Assembly (NCBI GenBank): GCA_021464415.1
Contig: JAKCWG010000519.1
Coordinates: forward strand, 62,001 to 126,000
Length of the DNA: 64,000 nt
Source: Lonicera japonica
Taxonomy: Eukaryota; Streptophyta; Magnoliopsida; Dipsacales; Caprifoliaceae
Reading direction: 5' to 3'
Shown here piece after piece: positions 25,995 through 35,950 of this stretch. Below the pieces are notes generated by a model, which searched no databases, was not told where the DNA came from, and worked only from the letters and a program-made list of their open reading frames with translations. The translations under genes and the position numbers were made by a program. The stretch's first letter is position 1; the number at the start of each line of letters is the position of its first letter.

Positions 25995-26146
25995 CTAGTG
26001 GACTCCAAAAGCTAAAATCATAATAATAACTTATGGAGAGTCCAAATTTATTTATTGACTACAAGGATAACCATTATCGTCCATTTCTATTTATTTATTT
26101 ATTTATTTTTTTAAAGCAAAGAAATTATCACTGATTTATTTATTGC

Positions 26147-26314
26147 GTCAGTGTAGTGGGGCCCAGAAAGGAAGACTACAGTACAAAGGGCTTTGTACTC
26201 GTAAGCGAGCAGGGGTGGTGTGGTGCTTTTTGGCTTTAGCATTTACATCAGCAAAATGGAGAGCGAGGGAGGGACAGGCCCCTGCCGTTCCACGTCAAAG
26301 TCAAGATGACGTCA
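26147..26314 (+). promoter_or_regulatory. Distal promoter block of the glutaredoxin gene with TGACGTCA
   Basis: A GC-rich island with GTGGGGCCC, an 8-bp-arm palindrome GTACAAAGGGCTTTGTAC (26181-26198), two TTGAC-type W-box cores on the minus strand near 26290-26304, and a perfect TGACGTCA palindrome at 26307-26314. TGA bZIP factors bind TGACG, and CC-type glutaredoxins partner with TGA factors, so TGA-linked control is plausible. It lies about 840 bp upstream of the ATG. Confidence 0.55.
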
Positions 26315-27020
26315 GCTACATTTAATACTACCATCACTCCATGTGATCGGCCCACGCCACTTTTATTATTAACTTAACCCCGTCAATATGTCCTGTATTT
26401 CCGAGCTACCCCTCATTACGTAACTCTCCATCAACCCCTTCCTCACGCGCATCCCACTCTCATTTTCATTGCACTCTCTTAAAAACTCGAGTCATCGTAT
26501 TTTTAATTTTTTTTATTTTAAAAAAGATTTTAATTAACTAGACAAACTCGTTATTGAATTCTTACGTATAACTATAATGAATTGAGTTAAGTAAACTTGT
26601 GTCTATAAAATATTTTGAGCACATGAATTTAACCGTATTTAACTTGTTTAACTTTCAAATTGAGCTCAAACAATTTTTTGGTTAAATTTAACTTGAGTGG
26701 CTAAATTTTTACTCGTATTTAACAAAGTTTTAATGTTTGATGAAATTGAACTCATTAACTCATTGAAATTCAAATTGTGCTCAAGTTTAAATCAATTATT
26801 TCAAAGACAAATTTTAAATAAACTTCGACCTGAAATAGCGGGAGGAGTTAGTTTAGTTTTGTAACTTAGTCTTAAAATAATGTCGAAGTGAGTAAGGACA
26901 AATTAGAGATAATTGAAAGCGCGTGGGAAGCAAATTCCCCGAAAGCGGGTGAGAGAAGTAGGATTTACGTAAGCACGTTAAAACTTTTTTTTTAATGTAA
27001 GAGAATCGCACCTAGCTTCC
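26315..27020 (+). promoter_or_regulatory. 5' flank of the glutaredoxin gene
   Basis: Non-coding sequence leading to the TATA box. No bounded transposon was recognised and no motif stronger than those listed separately. Confidence 0.45.
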
Positions 27021-27024
27021 CTCG

Positions 27025-27033
27025 TTTATAAAA
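27025..27033 (+). promoter_or_regulatory. TATA box of the glutaredoxin gene
   Basis: TTTATAAAA, 123 bp upstream of the ATG, followed by a CT-rich leader. Confidence 0.7.
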
Positions 27034-27103
27034 TCACCCCCAAACACGTCCTTATTACTCTCCCCACACACACAATTTCCAATCCCCTCTCGTTGACGTA
27101 CAC

Positions 27104-27150
27104 ACTCTCTCTCTCTCTCACTAAATTTCCCTCTCTTTCTCTCTCTACAC
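27104..27150 (+). promoter_or_regulatory. CT-rich leader (Y patch / 5' UTR)
   Basis: Alternating CT runs between TATA box and ATG, common in plant core promoters and leaders. The reading frame is open upstream of the ATG here, but contains no earlier ATG. Confidence 0.55.
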
Positions 27151-27155
27151 CGGAG

Positions 27156-27557
27156 ATGCAAGGAGTCCGTCGCTACGCCGCCATATCCGAAGGCGGAGTC
27201 AGGCTAGAACTCACACCCACCACCTCCTCCCCTCTCGCGATAGACGTCGAAGAATCGACCGAGACAAGGATCCAACGCCTGATATCGGAGAACCCGGTCA
27301 TCATCTTCAGCCGTCCGTCTTGCTGCATGTGCCACGTCATGAGGAGGCTCTTGTCCACCATCGGGGTCCACCCCACCGTCATCGAATTGGACGAGGACGA
27401 GGTGCCCGCACTCGCCGGTGATGGCGCCGGTGAAGGGGCAGGCGCCGCTCCCGCGGTATTCATTGGAGGGACACGTGTCGGAGGATTGGAGAGCCTCGTG
27501 GCGCTCCACCTCAGCGGACACCTCGTCCCCAAGCTCGTGGAAGTTGGTGCTCTCTAG
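27156..27557 (+). CDS. GRXC10: CC-type (ROXY class) glutaredoxin, GRXC10-like, C-terminally short
   Basis: Single-exon, 133-residue plant-specific glutaredoxin. CC-type members act in nucleus and cytosol, bind TGA bZIP factors and alter transcription in development and stress. The protein has a variable N-terminus beginning MQGVRRYAAISEGG, then a thioredoxin fold: IISENPVI-like strand (LISENPVIIFSRPS), active site CCMC at about residues 59-62, HVMRRLLSTIGVHPTVIELD, an Ala/Gly-rich loop, PAVFIGGTRVGGLESLVALH for glutathione binding, and SGHLVPKLVEVGAL. The MQG start and VIELD/GGLESLVALHLSG wording fit the GRXC10 branch. Family members normally end ALWL or ALWV. Here a TAG stands where the Trp codon would be. 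No upstream in-frame ATG exists. G+C is much higher than the surroundings. Confidence 0.92.
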   Translation: MQGVRRYAAISEGGVRLELTPTTSSPLAIDVEESTETRIQRLISENPVIIFSRPSCCMCHVMRRLLSTIGVHPTVIELDEDEVPALAGDGAGEGAGAAPAVFIGGTRVGGLESLVALHLSGHLVPKLVEVGAL

Positions 27558-27592
27558 TTTTAAGCTCGCGGAAGTTGATGCTCTCTAGTAGG
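27531..27592 (+). repeat. 31-bp tandem duplication over the glutaredoxin stop codon
   Basis: AAGCTCG(T/C)GGAAGTTG followed by (G/A)TGCTCTCTAG occurs at 27531-27557 and again from 27562, period 31. Both copies carry the TAG, so the stop is probably older than the duplication. The second copy is non-coding 3' UTR. Confidence 0.9.
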
Positions 27593-28340
27593 GTAATTAA
27601 TGTTATTGTATTCTGAAAAAAAAAATTATAATTAGGAGAAAAAAGCAATTAGTATTTTTTTTTTTTTTTTATGTTTATGTTTTGTTGTTGGATTGATAAT
27701 TGTAAGTTAGGAGTTGAATTGAGTGATTATGGTCATTCAATTTGTGAATCTTCCAATTGGGTTGTGCTAAAAATGAATTGTTGTGATCATGTGGCATATA
27801 TATATATTTAGTGATTTTGTCAAATCTTTATAAGAAGTCCAAAAAAAATTCTTAATAGAACTGATTAATTAATTAATGACTTCTCGTGTGTGTATATATA
27901 TATATATATTTTTGAGCAACTTTTCTTGTTTACTTGATGGAAAAAAAAAAAGAAAAAGAAAAATCAGGCAATTACATCCCATCCCAACATTTAAAAGAAG
28001 GAATATTTTGGAATTTTTGTACTAAGTTTGAAAATATTCTTGGGGGAAATTTTGGGATCACCAACCATATTTGTTCGGTCTTTATTCTTTAGAACAATAC
28101 TTTTTTGACTCTTTCTAATCTTTTTTAGCATTTGTGGAAGTGTATATTTGCAGATTCCAAGTGAAGGATCTCTTTCAATAATAAATATCTCAAGTTGTCC
28201 CTCAAATTCAATTCGCCGGTATTAAAAAAACTTAGCTTGTAATTGGGCAGTATTCTTCTCATTCTCATAATGAAGAGATTAAAAGTCCGATTCATATGAA
28301 TGTGGTTATTGAATTTATTATTGTGTCAAAACTCAACTTA
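27593..28340. other. 3' flank of the glutaredoxin gene
   Basis: AT-rich, with a T-run near 27653-27670 and an (AT)n tract near 27894-27910. No further gene. The 3' UTR end cannot be fixed from sequence alone. Confidence 0.4.
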
Positions 28341-28481
28341 TTAACCGCTAAAAGAGTCAATATATACTTGATCGAGTTGCCTAAAAGTGCAAGATATTAA
28401 CGGCTAAAAAAGTCAATACATACTTGATCGAGTTAAAAAAGTCAATATATACTTGATCGAGTTGCCTACAAGTGCAAGTTA
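28341..28481 (+). repeat. Irregular tandem repeat with TACTTGATCGAGTT core
   Basis: Three copies of AGTCAATA(T/C)ATACTTGATCG (28355, 28411, 28440). Units 1 and 3 also share GTTGCCTA(A/C)AAGTGCAAG. Unit 2 is a truncated unit without that tail. Confidence 0.85.
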
Positions 28482-28830
28482 TTTAGCGGTGACTCTTTTA
28501 CTTCAACTTTTAAGTGCAATTTTAACTACAGTACGTGTAATCAAATGTTTTCGATTGATATAGTAATTTACTTTTCATACAAATGGATTCTTGCGAGATT
28601 ACATTCGTTTAACTTCTTCTACGGAATATTAAAAAAATGAGATTTGTTTGAGAAAGTTTCTTGTAAAATATATAGGAAATAATATTTTCATAAATTAAGG
28701 GCGTACATTTAACCAGATTCTAAAAAAACTGTAACATTAACTTTGCAAAAAAATTTCGGATATATTATTTGTAGTAACGTGCAAAATTAAGTTTGCACTG
28801 CATGTTTTTCAACAAATTACTATTTCTAAT

Positions 28831-29945
28831 CACTACGAAAAAAGTAATTTTTTATGGCATTTATTTAGCGGCACTATATATAAATACTAAGAAAAAAGTA
28901 TTTTTTGGTACTTTTTAACAAAATTCAGGAATTTATAGCATTTCGTACAAAATGCCGGGAATTTACTACATTTCGTAACAAATGCAACAAACTTATGACA
29001 GTCTCCAACAAGTGCCAACAATATTAAATACTTTTATTGGGATCTTGTACAAAATGTATAGAATTTATGGCATTCTATACAAGATGCAGTATATTCACAT
29101 CAATTTTTAACAAATGTCGGCAGTGTTAGTTACTTTTTCGATATTTTATATCAAATGTGCAAAAAGTCAACTCTTCATGCCAAATGACAGAAGTTTATGA
29201 TACTTTTAGACAAGTGCCAAAAAGTTATTCCACGTTTTTTAATTAAGAACTTACCAAAATAGTACAAGAAATTTATTACAATCCAATATTTTTTAAATAG
29301 TTTCTTGTTCTATGATTAGAATATTTATGTAATTTTAGGAAACCATTGTGATCAACTTTATTTGAAGAATTTTAATTCTTTTAGCATAGAAGAAAGAATT
29401 TTTTATTTTATGTGTGTATCCTTATATACTGCATGCGTCAGTTGTGTCAAAAGAGAAAAATAGTTCAACATGTTGATAATCTTACTTATTTAAATCAATA
29501 TTTCAATTATATGTATTTGAAGTAAATTGAAGTTAAAATAATTTTCAAAAATAAATAAAAACCATTATACAATTTGAAACAAAAAAAAAAAACCAAAGAC
29601 CTTTTGTTAAACTTCAGTCGCTCTTTTTATGTAACGGTGCCTATGGTTCATATTTCTAATTAGATTTTCAATACATAAATAATTATACATATGCCTATAT
29701 ATAGGGATAAGATTATAAAAGAAAAATTATATATAATTAAGTAACGAATGAGTATTTTGGCACATCAGTTAATAGGTAAGGGACGAAGGGCATGTATGGT
29801 GAAATTTTGCATCAAATTTCTTACGACATTGGTTTTTAAGGTATTTAAACAAATGCTATGAAAAATGCCGCAAAATTTTTTAAGGGCATTTATACTACTA
29901 CGTTTAGCTGCTAATGTTGAGAAAAGCCACTTGTTCTTTGTAGTG
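28831..29945. mobile_element. Small non-autonomous CACTA element
   Basis: Starts CACTACGAAAAAAGTA and ends CTTTGTAGTG. The flanks AAT and AAG are an imperfect 3-bp target duplication. The left part carries many degenerate repeats of an ACAAATGCC/GAATTTATGGCATTT type every 40-60 bp, and reverse copies lie at the right end (29820-29890), matching CACTA subterminal repeats. Length is 1,115 bp, no transposase. Confidence 0.7.
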
Positions 29946-29948
29946 AAG

Positions 29949-30617
29949 TGTTTTTAATTGATAGTAGTTTTGAGTTATTTCAACAAATTAAAAGTTTAAA
30001 CCTATTTATTGATAAAATACATACGATATTTTTTTTTGTTTATGTAACATTAAGTTTGCAGTCCTTATTTTCTAATACCTTATTATGTATGGATTGATTT
30101 GATTAATGCTTTATAATTACATACGTGACATATAAAAATATAATTGTTAAAAAATAAAAACACATCATGCAAAATAAATTTATATTAAATCTTTTTAAAT
30201 TGCAAAGTTAAGTATACACAAAACACAAATTTGTGCAATGTTTAATTCGTAAAGAATAAAATTTTGGTCAAAACTCACATTTTAAAAATAATTGATAAAT
30301 TGAAAGCTTACATTAATAAGATTAAAAAATATGCCTTTATTTTAAAAAAAAGTAAAATATTCCCTAATTTTTTTTTTAAAAAAATATTACCATAAAAAGA
30401 ACTTTTATCCATTTTCAAATTTCCCGCAAATTTGACTTAGCTGAGGTCAAACATATTGTTGCAAGTGAGTATTCCGTAAGCAATCCTCAAGGGGGGCTCG
30501 AAGATGACCACGTATTCCATTTCTAACTCTTTTTCTTTGTGACAGCGATCCAACGCTTTCCATTTCTTTGCTTTTCTTCTGTACAATTTGTTTAATGATT
30601 ATAATAAAATCTCAAAG
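29949..30617. other. AT-rich spacer
   Basis: No gene or element boundaries seen. Confidence 0.35.
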
Positions 30618-30620
30618 TTA

Positions 30621-31116
30621 AGGGCATCTCTAACATTTTTTTTATATTTTAAATTTGTGTAAAATTTATACAATTTGTAAATTTTTTTCTCTCCAATAGT
30701 TTTTTAAAATACAAGTTTGTATAAAATAGTTGTGTAAAATACACTCCAGTTTTACACTGCCACATCATTTTTCTCTCTTCTTTTTTGAAATAAAATTTTA
30801 AAATATAACAACTTTAAATGTAAAATATGGATTTTAATAAAAATTATATATTTGAAATATGTTTAGCAATACTTACAAATCAAGATCCATTATAACTATA
30901 AAATTACTTAGAAAAAATAATAATAAATTACTTAAATTGATAGTTAACAAGTGTTTAAATCTTATTGGTTATTTTAAAATTTACACAAGATATTACAAAA
31001 GTACCATTGGAACATATATTTTTTTTAATATTCAAGTTTTTTTTTTTTTTTTTGTAAAAGTAGGTTGACACGTATGATTTACAATTCAATTTTTACACTA
31101 TTATTAGAAATACTCT
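30621..31116. mobile_element. Probable decayed Tourist-like MITE
   Basis: The left end AGGGCATCTCTAACATT and the complement of the right end (TAGAGTATTTCTAATAATA) are imperfect inverted repeats next to TTA/TAA. The wording resembles plant MITEs that begin GGGCATCTCTAAC. Weakly supported. Confidence 0.4.
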
Positions 31117-31298
31117 AAGAAATCATCAAGAGTCCGAAAAGGATAGGACAAGTGTCTAATATTTTTATTCTACGTAATTTAGTACCCGAACTTAGAAGAT
31201 GGTTTCATAAATCATTTTTTTTGTCTGTTTTCTAGTAAAATAGAATAGCGGCTCTAACTAAGTGTCGGCATGTAAAATTGACTAAAATTAGAAACTTA

Positions 31299-31583
31299 GG
31301 CTCCGTTTGATTGCAAAGATGAAAAAGGAAAATAAATTTAGCTAGTTTGTATGAAAACATATAAAATAAGGTGAGAGATGTTACTCATTTTATGAGTATG
31401 TATCCTCCATCATTCAATGTTTTTGGTGAAAAATTTTTACTCACCATCGAGCAAAGAAAATTTCTTCATGGAAAAACTTAAAAATCAAGAGGATATCACC
31501 TCCATCACTCAACTTATTTTCCATCTTTTTACTAAAATTAACTCAATTTATTTTCTTTTTTCACCTTGCAATCAAATGGAGCC
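31299..31583. mobile_element. Tourist-like (PIF/Harbinger) MITE, 285 bp
   Basis: Inverted ends GGCTCCGTTTGATTGCAAAG and (complement) GGCTCCATTTGATTGCAAGG are flanked by TTA at 31296-31298 and 31584-31586. Confidence 0.88.
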
Positions 31584-31586
31584 TTA

Positions 31587-32799
31587 AAGATGAGTAGGTA
31601 ACAAACTTAAAGATGAGTAGGTAACAAGTCGAAATCGGCACATTCCGGATTGGGATTCTCATAGCTTGATTGTTGCATGTAGACAATTGAGTCGTGGGAA
31701 TTATATATTAAGTGACAAATTCATATAGTGCAGGATTTGTCGGAGTGTAGTACGTGGAGTTGCTTGTAGTACTGCCCTAAATTGCATAAAGATAGATTCG
31801 AGGGCAACCTGTTAGGCATCGCTTAAATGAATGGTGGAATTTTATTTTATTTTGCAATTTCTACTAATTAAGAGCTAGTTTTGTGTAATTTATTTTATAA
31901 TTTTTTTCCTAAAAAAAGAGGTAGAGAATAACCTTTTTCAAAATATTAGTAACTTAGAGAGAAGGAAACCCGGGGATTGCGAACATGTGACTTCCCTATT
32001 AAAAGTGAGAGCTTTGGTCATTTTCTTATTTTTTTCATTTACTTTATTATTTTTCATTCAAAGGCACAGTAAAGCATTTGGACCTTTGATTAGATGGTTA
32101 CTATACAAATATTATTTTTCGTTAAATTTAAAATTATTAAAAAAAATAAAATTCTTAGTTAATTGTTTTATTGGAGATGCTTTTATATTGCATTATGATA
32201 AACCTTAAATTTAGGGATGAAATCAATAAAAATAAAAAAGCTCTGTGTAATAATATAAAATTAGACCAATTACCCATAGTTTGATTAGTTTCTTTACTCA
32301 GACTTATTACTAACACAAATTTGTGAATAGTCCAATTTTTAGGATTTAACCCAAATATTTTTGTCTTAGCCCAAATTGAAAATTTTTTTTTTTCTAATAT
32401 TTTTGCTTTTTAAGGCTAAAACTTGATTAAATTGCAATTATTGAATGATCAAGTTGTTATCTCCTTCACTTTTGGCAGAATATAATAAAATTAATAATAT
32501 ATATTTATCACTTCTGATAATATTTATGATCAGCTCTAATTCTAGAAAAAAATTCCTAAAGCATGCATATATATTTCTACTAAGATTTCTTTTTAGATTT
32601 TTGAAAAATACTTATATAAACACATAAATCTCTCTCTATCGTTTCAAATTCCAATCCAATCGCTCCCGTCTTTTGTGACGCTATCTTGAATTGCTTTCTT
32701 CAGAGTCAAGGCTTGCCTCCAATCAACCGCATAATGCATTCACTTTTAAGTACATCAAAGTGATCAATCGATTTCATTTATCATCTCATAAATTGCTTG
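31587..32799. other. Intergenic DNA, no gene seen
   Basis: Short AT-rich frames without recognisable domains. A 16-bp direct repeat AAAGATGAGTAGGTAACAA occurs twice at about 31586-31628. Confidence 0.4.
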
Positions 32800-32807
32800 G
32801 ATCAATC

Positions 32808-33324
32808 TAGTGGCGAATCCAGAAAATTAATCTACGGGAGGCGAAATTTGATCGAAAATCAAAACACACTAAATCATATTTAAATCTATAAAATTTGAAT
32901 TCAAACATAATACTATTAATAATAAAAGTTCATACAACTTAAATAACAAAAACGAACAATTATGATAAATTACAATAACATTCTACGATTTTTCATATTT
33001 TGGAAATATTGGTGAATTGTGGTGGTAAAAAAAATGGTGTAGATGAAGAGAGGTTTGAGAAGTGAGTGAAGAAATGGAAATGGTGAAAGCACTGAAACAA
33101 CGGCAAGCAAAAGAAGAAGAAGAGGAGAAATGAGTAGTGGCACCTTTTTAATTAATTAGGTTTAATAGTTACAAACTGTTTCTTAAGTTTTTGTATCTTA
33201 CAGTTAGGTTCCCCTCAAGTTTATTTTTATGCACATAAATCCCTAAAAATTTTATTTTTATTTTTAAATGCCCCAACCCAAGGAGGGGCAGCTGCCCCCC
33301 TGCCCCTACACAGCTTCGCTCCTA
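32808..33324. mobile_element. Non-autonomous hAT element, 517 bp
   Basis: Imperfect inverted ends TAGTGGCGAATCC and (complement) TAGGAGCGAAGC. An identical 8-bp duplication, GATCAATC, lies at 32800-32807 and 33325-33332. The GGCGAATCCAGA start and C-rich GGGGCAGCTGCCCCC right end are typical of a common plant hAT group. No transposase. Confidence 0.85.
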
Positions 33325-33332
33325 GATCAATC

Positions 33333-34728
33333 ACGTATATGAATCAATCCATAAATTGAAGCAAGTTAGATTCATGGACAAGGTTATGAAAACAACATAT
33401 GCGTCGTCGAGTAATCCAACAACGTCATCTTTGATATATGTGTTGGTTTAATTAATCTATTTGTAGGTACCAATTGACATAATACTTATACACTATTATG
33501 GGATAAGTTTGTCGCAGTCTTAATTTATATGGTTAGCATATATGACTTTCTCTAAAGACTTTGAAGATATTTTGAACATCTTTCGACACGTTTCCTTAGT
33601 CATACCACTATTTAGAAAATTTCTTCAACTTGTATATAGTTTATTAATGGTAATCGCTATTGCTTTTATTACTAATGAAATTATTTTACTGAATCTAAAC
33701 CAACCTCCTTTAAGTTTTTTTTCGTGACAGACATATTATTGATTATTCGTAATATGTCTATATTAACATTTCCTAACAACCATATTACTGATTATTTGTA
33801 ATGTGCTTTTTACTTAAATTGGTTTATGTATGTAGGAACTATGAGACTTTATGCAAGAATGATATTTCATCGTTACACGTCTCCTTCACGCACCACTGAA
33901 CTATCAAGTTTGACGCAAAAATAATAATCTAAAAGGTGTATCCCAACAAATTTAGTCTCTTCATTCAAAGTGTAAATGTTAATATGTCTGTTTCTTTTAA
34001 CTTTGTGTTGTCCAATATGTCTACAAAGTCAATCCGTAAATTATGAATTAACTAAAATATTTGATTTAATTTAAAATCTTAGATCTTATAGGAATTGAAT
34101 TTGAAACATTTAAAATATATTAATGTACTTCCCAAAACCTTCGGTGAGCTAAATTTTAGATGACGACGACAACAACAACAACAAAAAAAAAAGAAACAAA
34201 GAAAAAGAACCTGGATTTAAATTAATATATATATATATATATATTTGAAGAACGTACACTTCCTTCAATTACAAATTAACTAAATTATTTGAATTAAAAA
34301 TTGTTTTAAAATATGAGATCTTGCTTGAATTTGAAAACATTTAAGATATATTAATATACTTTCCGAAATCTAGGTGAGCTACATTTTAGGAAACAATGAA
34401 TTTGATATAACGAAGTCAAAAAGGGTTAGACTGGAAGAACACAAATTAATATTAAAAGAATTAAAATAAATATTTAAAATTTGAAACTGTAATTAAATCG
34501 AATTTGGGCCAATAATTAATTTCGGAAATGAGTTGGGTTAAAAACCAAAAGAAATCAAATTCACTAGACCAAAAACAAAAAGTCCCTAGTTATGAAATAA
34601 ATATTTAGAAAAAGAAGAAAAAAGAGTTATTTAATGGAACTTGAATTCACAAGGTCTAGGATAAAAGGGGGAGACCTCTTGCAATTTGTCAACTTCTTCA
34701 TTTACTTAATACCAGTAAGGTGGCACTA
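33333..34728. other. Intergenic DNA with a diverged local duplication
   Basis: The segments about 34024-34150 and 34268-34395 are related. Both contain AAATTAACTAAA-like and GGTGAGCTA(A/C)ATTTTAG words. An (AT)n tract lies between them. No gene seen. Confidence 0.45.
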
Positions 34729-34769
34729 CTGCCAAAATAGTTTAGTTATCTAGAATCAGATTATGGTTT

Positions 34770-34800
<31 letters not shown>

Positions 34801-35205
34801 GAGTTTATTTCTGGTACGGATTACTGTTCACGGATTGCCCGTACGGATTGAATCATTTGGCATGCTTCTCGATAGAATTTTTTGATGAAATTTGGTAGGG
34901 ATGTTCTTCATCATGTATAGAACATCTCCACCAAATTTCATCAAAAAATTCAACCGGAAAGTGGATTAACTATATGATTGAAAAATATTGGATTTTATAT
35001 ATCTATTTCTAGATCAATATTTTTCAATCATGTAGTTAACCCACTTTTCGGTCGAAATTTTTGATGAAATTTGGTGGAGATGTTCTACACACGATGAAGA
35101 ACATCATCCCCACCAAATTTCATCAAAAAATTCAACCGGGAAGCATGCCAAATGGCCCAATCTGTACGGACAATCCGTGAACAGTAATTCGCATAGAAAA
35201 TTTTA
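34801..35205. mobile_element. Fold-back MITE, copy 2
   Basis: Long inverted arms share ATTACTGTTCACGG ... TTTTTTGATGAAATTTGGT around a TATATATCTATTT centre. It is inserted in an (AT)n tract. The matching empty site is in unit 2 near 35735-35760. Confidence 0.85.
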
Positions 35206-35259
35206 TGTATATATATATGTATATATAAAAAGAGAGCCTAAACACACATCATGTAACAT

Positions 35260-35404
35260 CTTTTTTTTTATCCTATTCTAGGGCGAGAGCATTTCATAAA
35301 GCTCAAAAAGTACTTACGTTATTTTTTTACATATCACCAACCAAGAGGATTCGGACCTAAGATTTACATGCGAGGTATTCAAATTCTTACCAACTCAACT
35401 AGCA
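35260..35404 (-). mobile_element. tRNA-derived SINE, unit 1 copy
   Basis: On the minus strand: A box TAGTTGAGTTGG (35390-35401), B box GGTCCGAATCC (35347-35357), then about 90 bp ending in an A-run. It matches the copy at 35806-35948. Confidence 0.65.
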
Positions 35405-35805
35405 AACGTGGGATGAAAATGCGATATTAAAGGAAGAAGGATATCGTCTTCATCTTCACTTTTGAATTAACACGAAATGTGAAAAAATCTCAAATAATTG
35501 ATATATTATTGATGAAAAGATTGATTGATTACATATGGCCACTACCACAAACCTAGACTTAATTAAAATAATTAGACTTGCTTTTGAAACTACTCCAAAT
35601 CAAATCTGTTGCATAAGGAAACCAAATTTATTAAATATAAAATATAGCAAAAACTATTATCCTAGACTTCCTAAAATTGTATAACTATAAATCTGCCAAA
35701 ATAATTTAGTTATCTAGGATCAGATTATGGTTTCCATAATTTATATATATGTATATATAAAAAGAGAGCATATACACACATCATGTAACATCTTTTCTTT
35801 AGTGT

Positions 35806-35948
35806 TTTTTTTTTATCCTATTCTAGGGCGAGAACATTTCATAAGGCTCAAAAAGTACTTACATTATTTTTTTACATATCACCAATCAAGAGGATTCGAA
35901 CCTAAGATTTACATGTAAAGTATTCGAATTCTTACCAACTCAACTAAC
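35806..35948 (-). mobile_element. tRNA-derived SINE, unit 2 copy
   Basis: On the minus strand: A box TAGTTGAGTTGG (35935-35946, 11 of 12 to consensus), perfect B box GGTTCGAATCC (35892-35902), and A-rich 3' end near 35806. Its presence in both tandem units shows it predates the duplication. Confidence 0.72.
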
Positions 35949-35950
35949 AA

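Noticed and set aside
27093..27155. Upstream extension of the glutaredoxin (TLSLSLTKFPSLSLSTPE)
   Set aside because: Begins at TTG, not ATG, and is the CT-rich leader read in frame. MQG at 27156 matches the family start.
27173..27532. Two antisense open frames across the glutaredoxin gene
   Set aside because: Antisense shadows of a GC-rich coding exon, with no recognisable domain or promoter.
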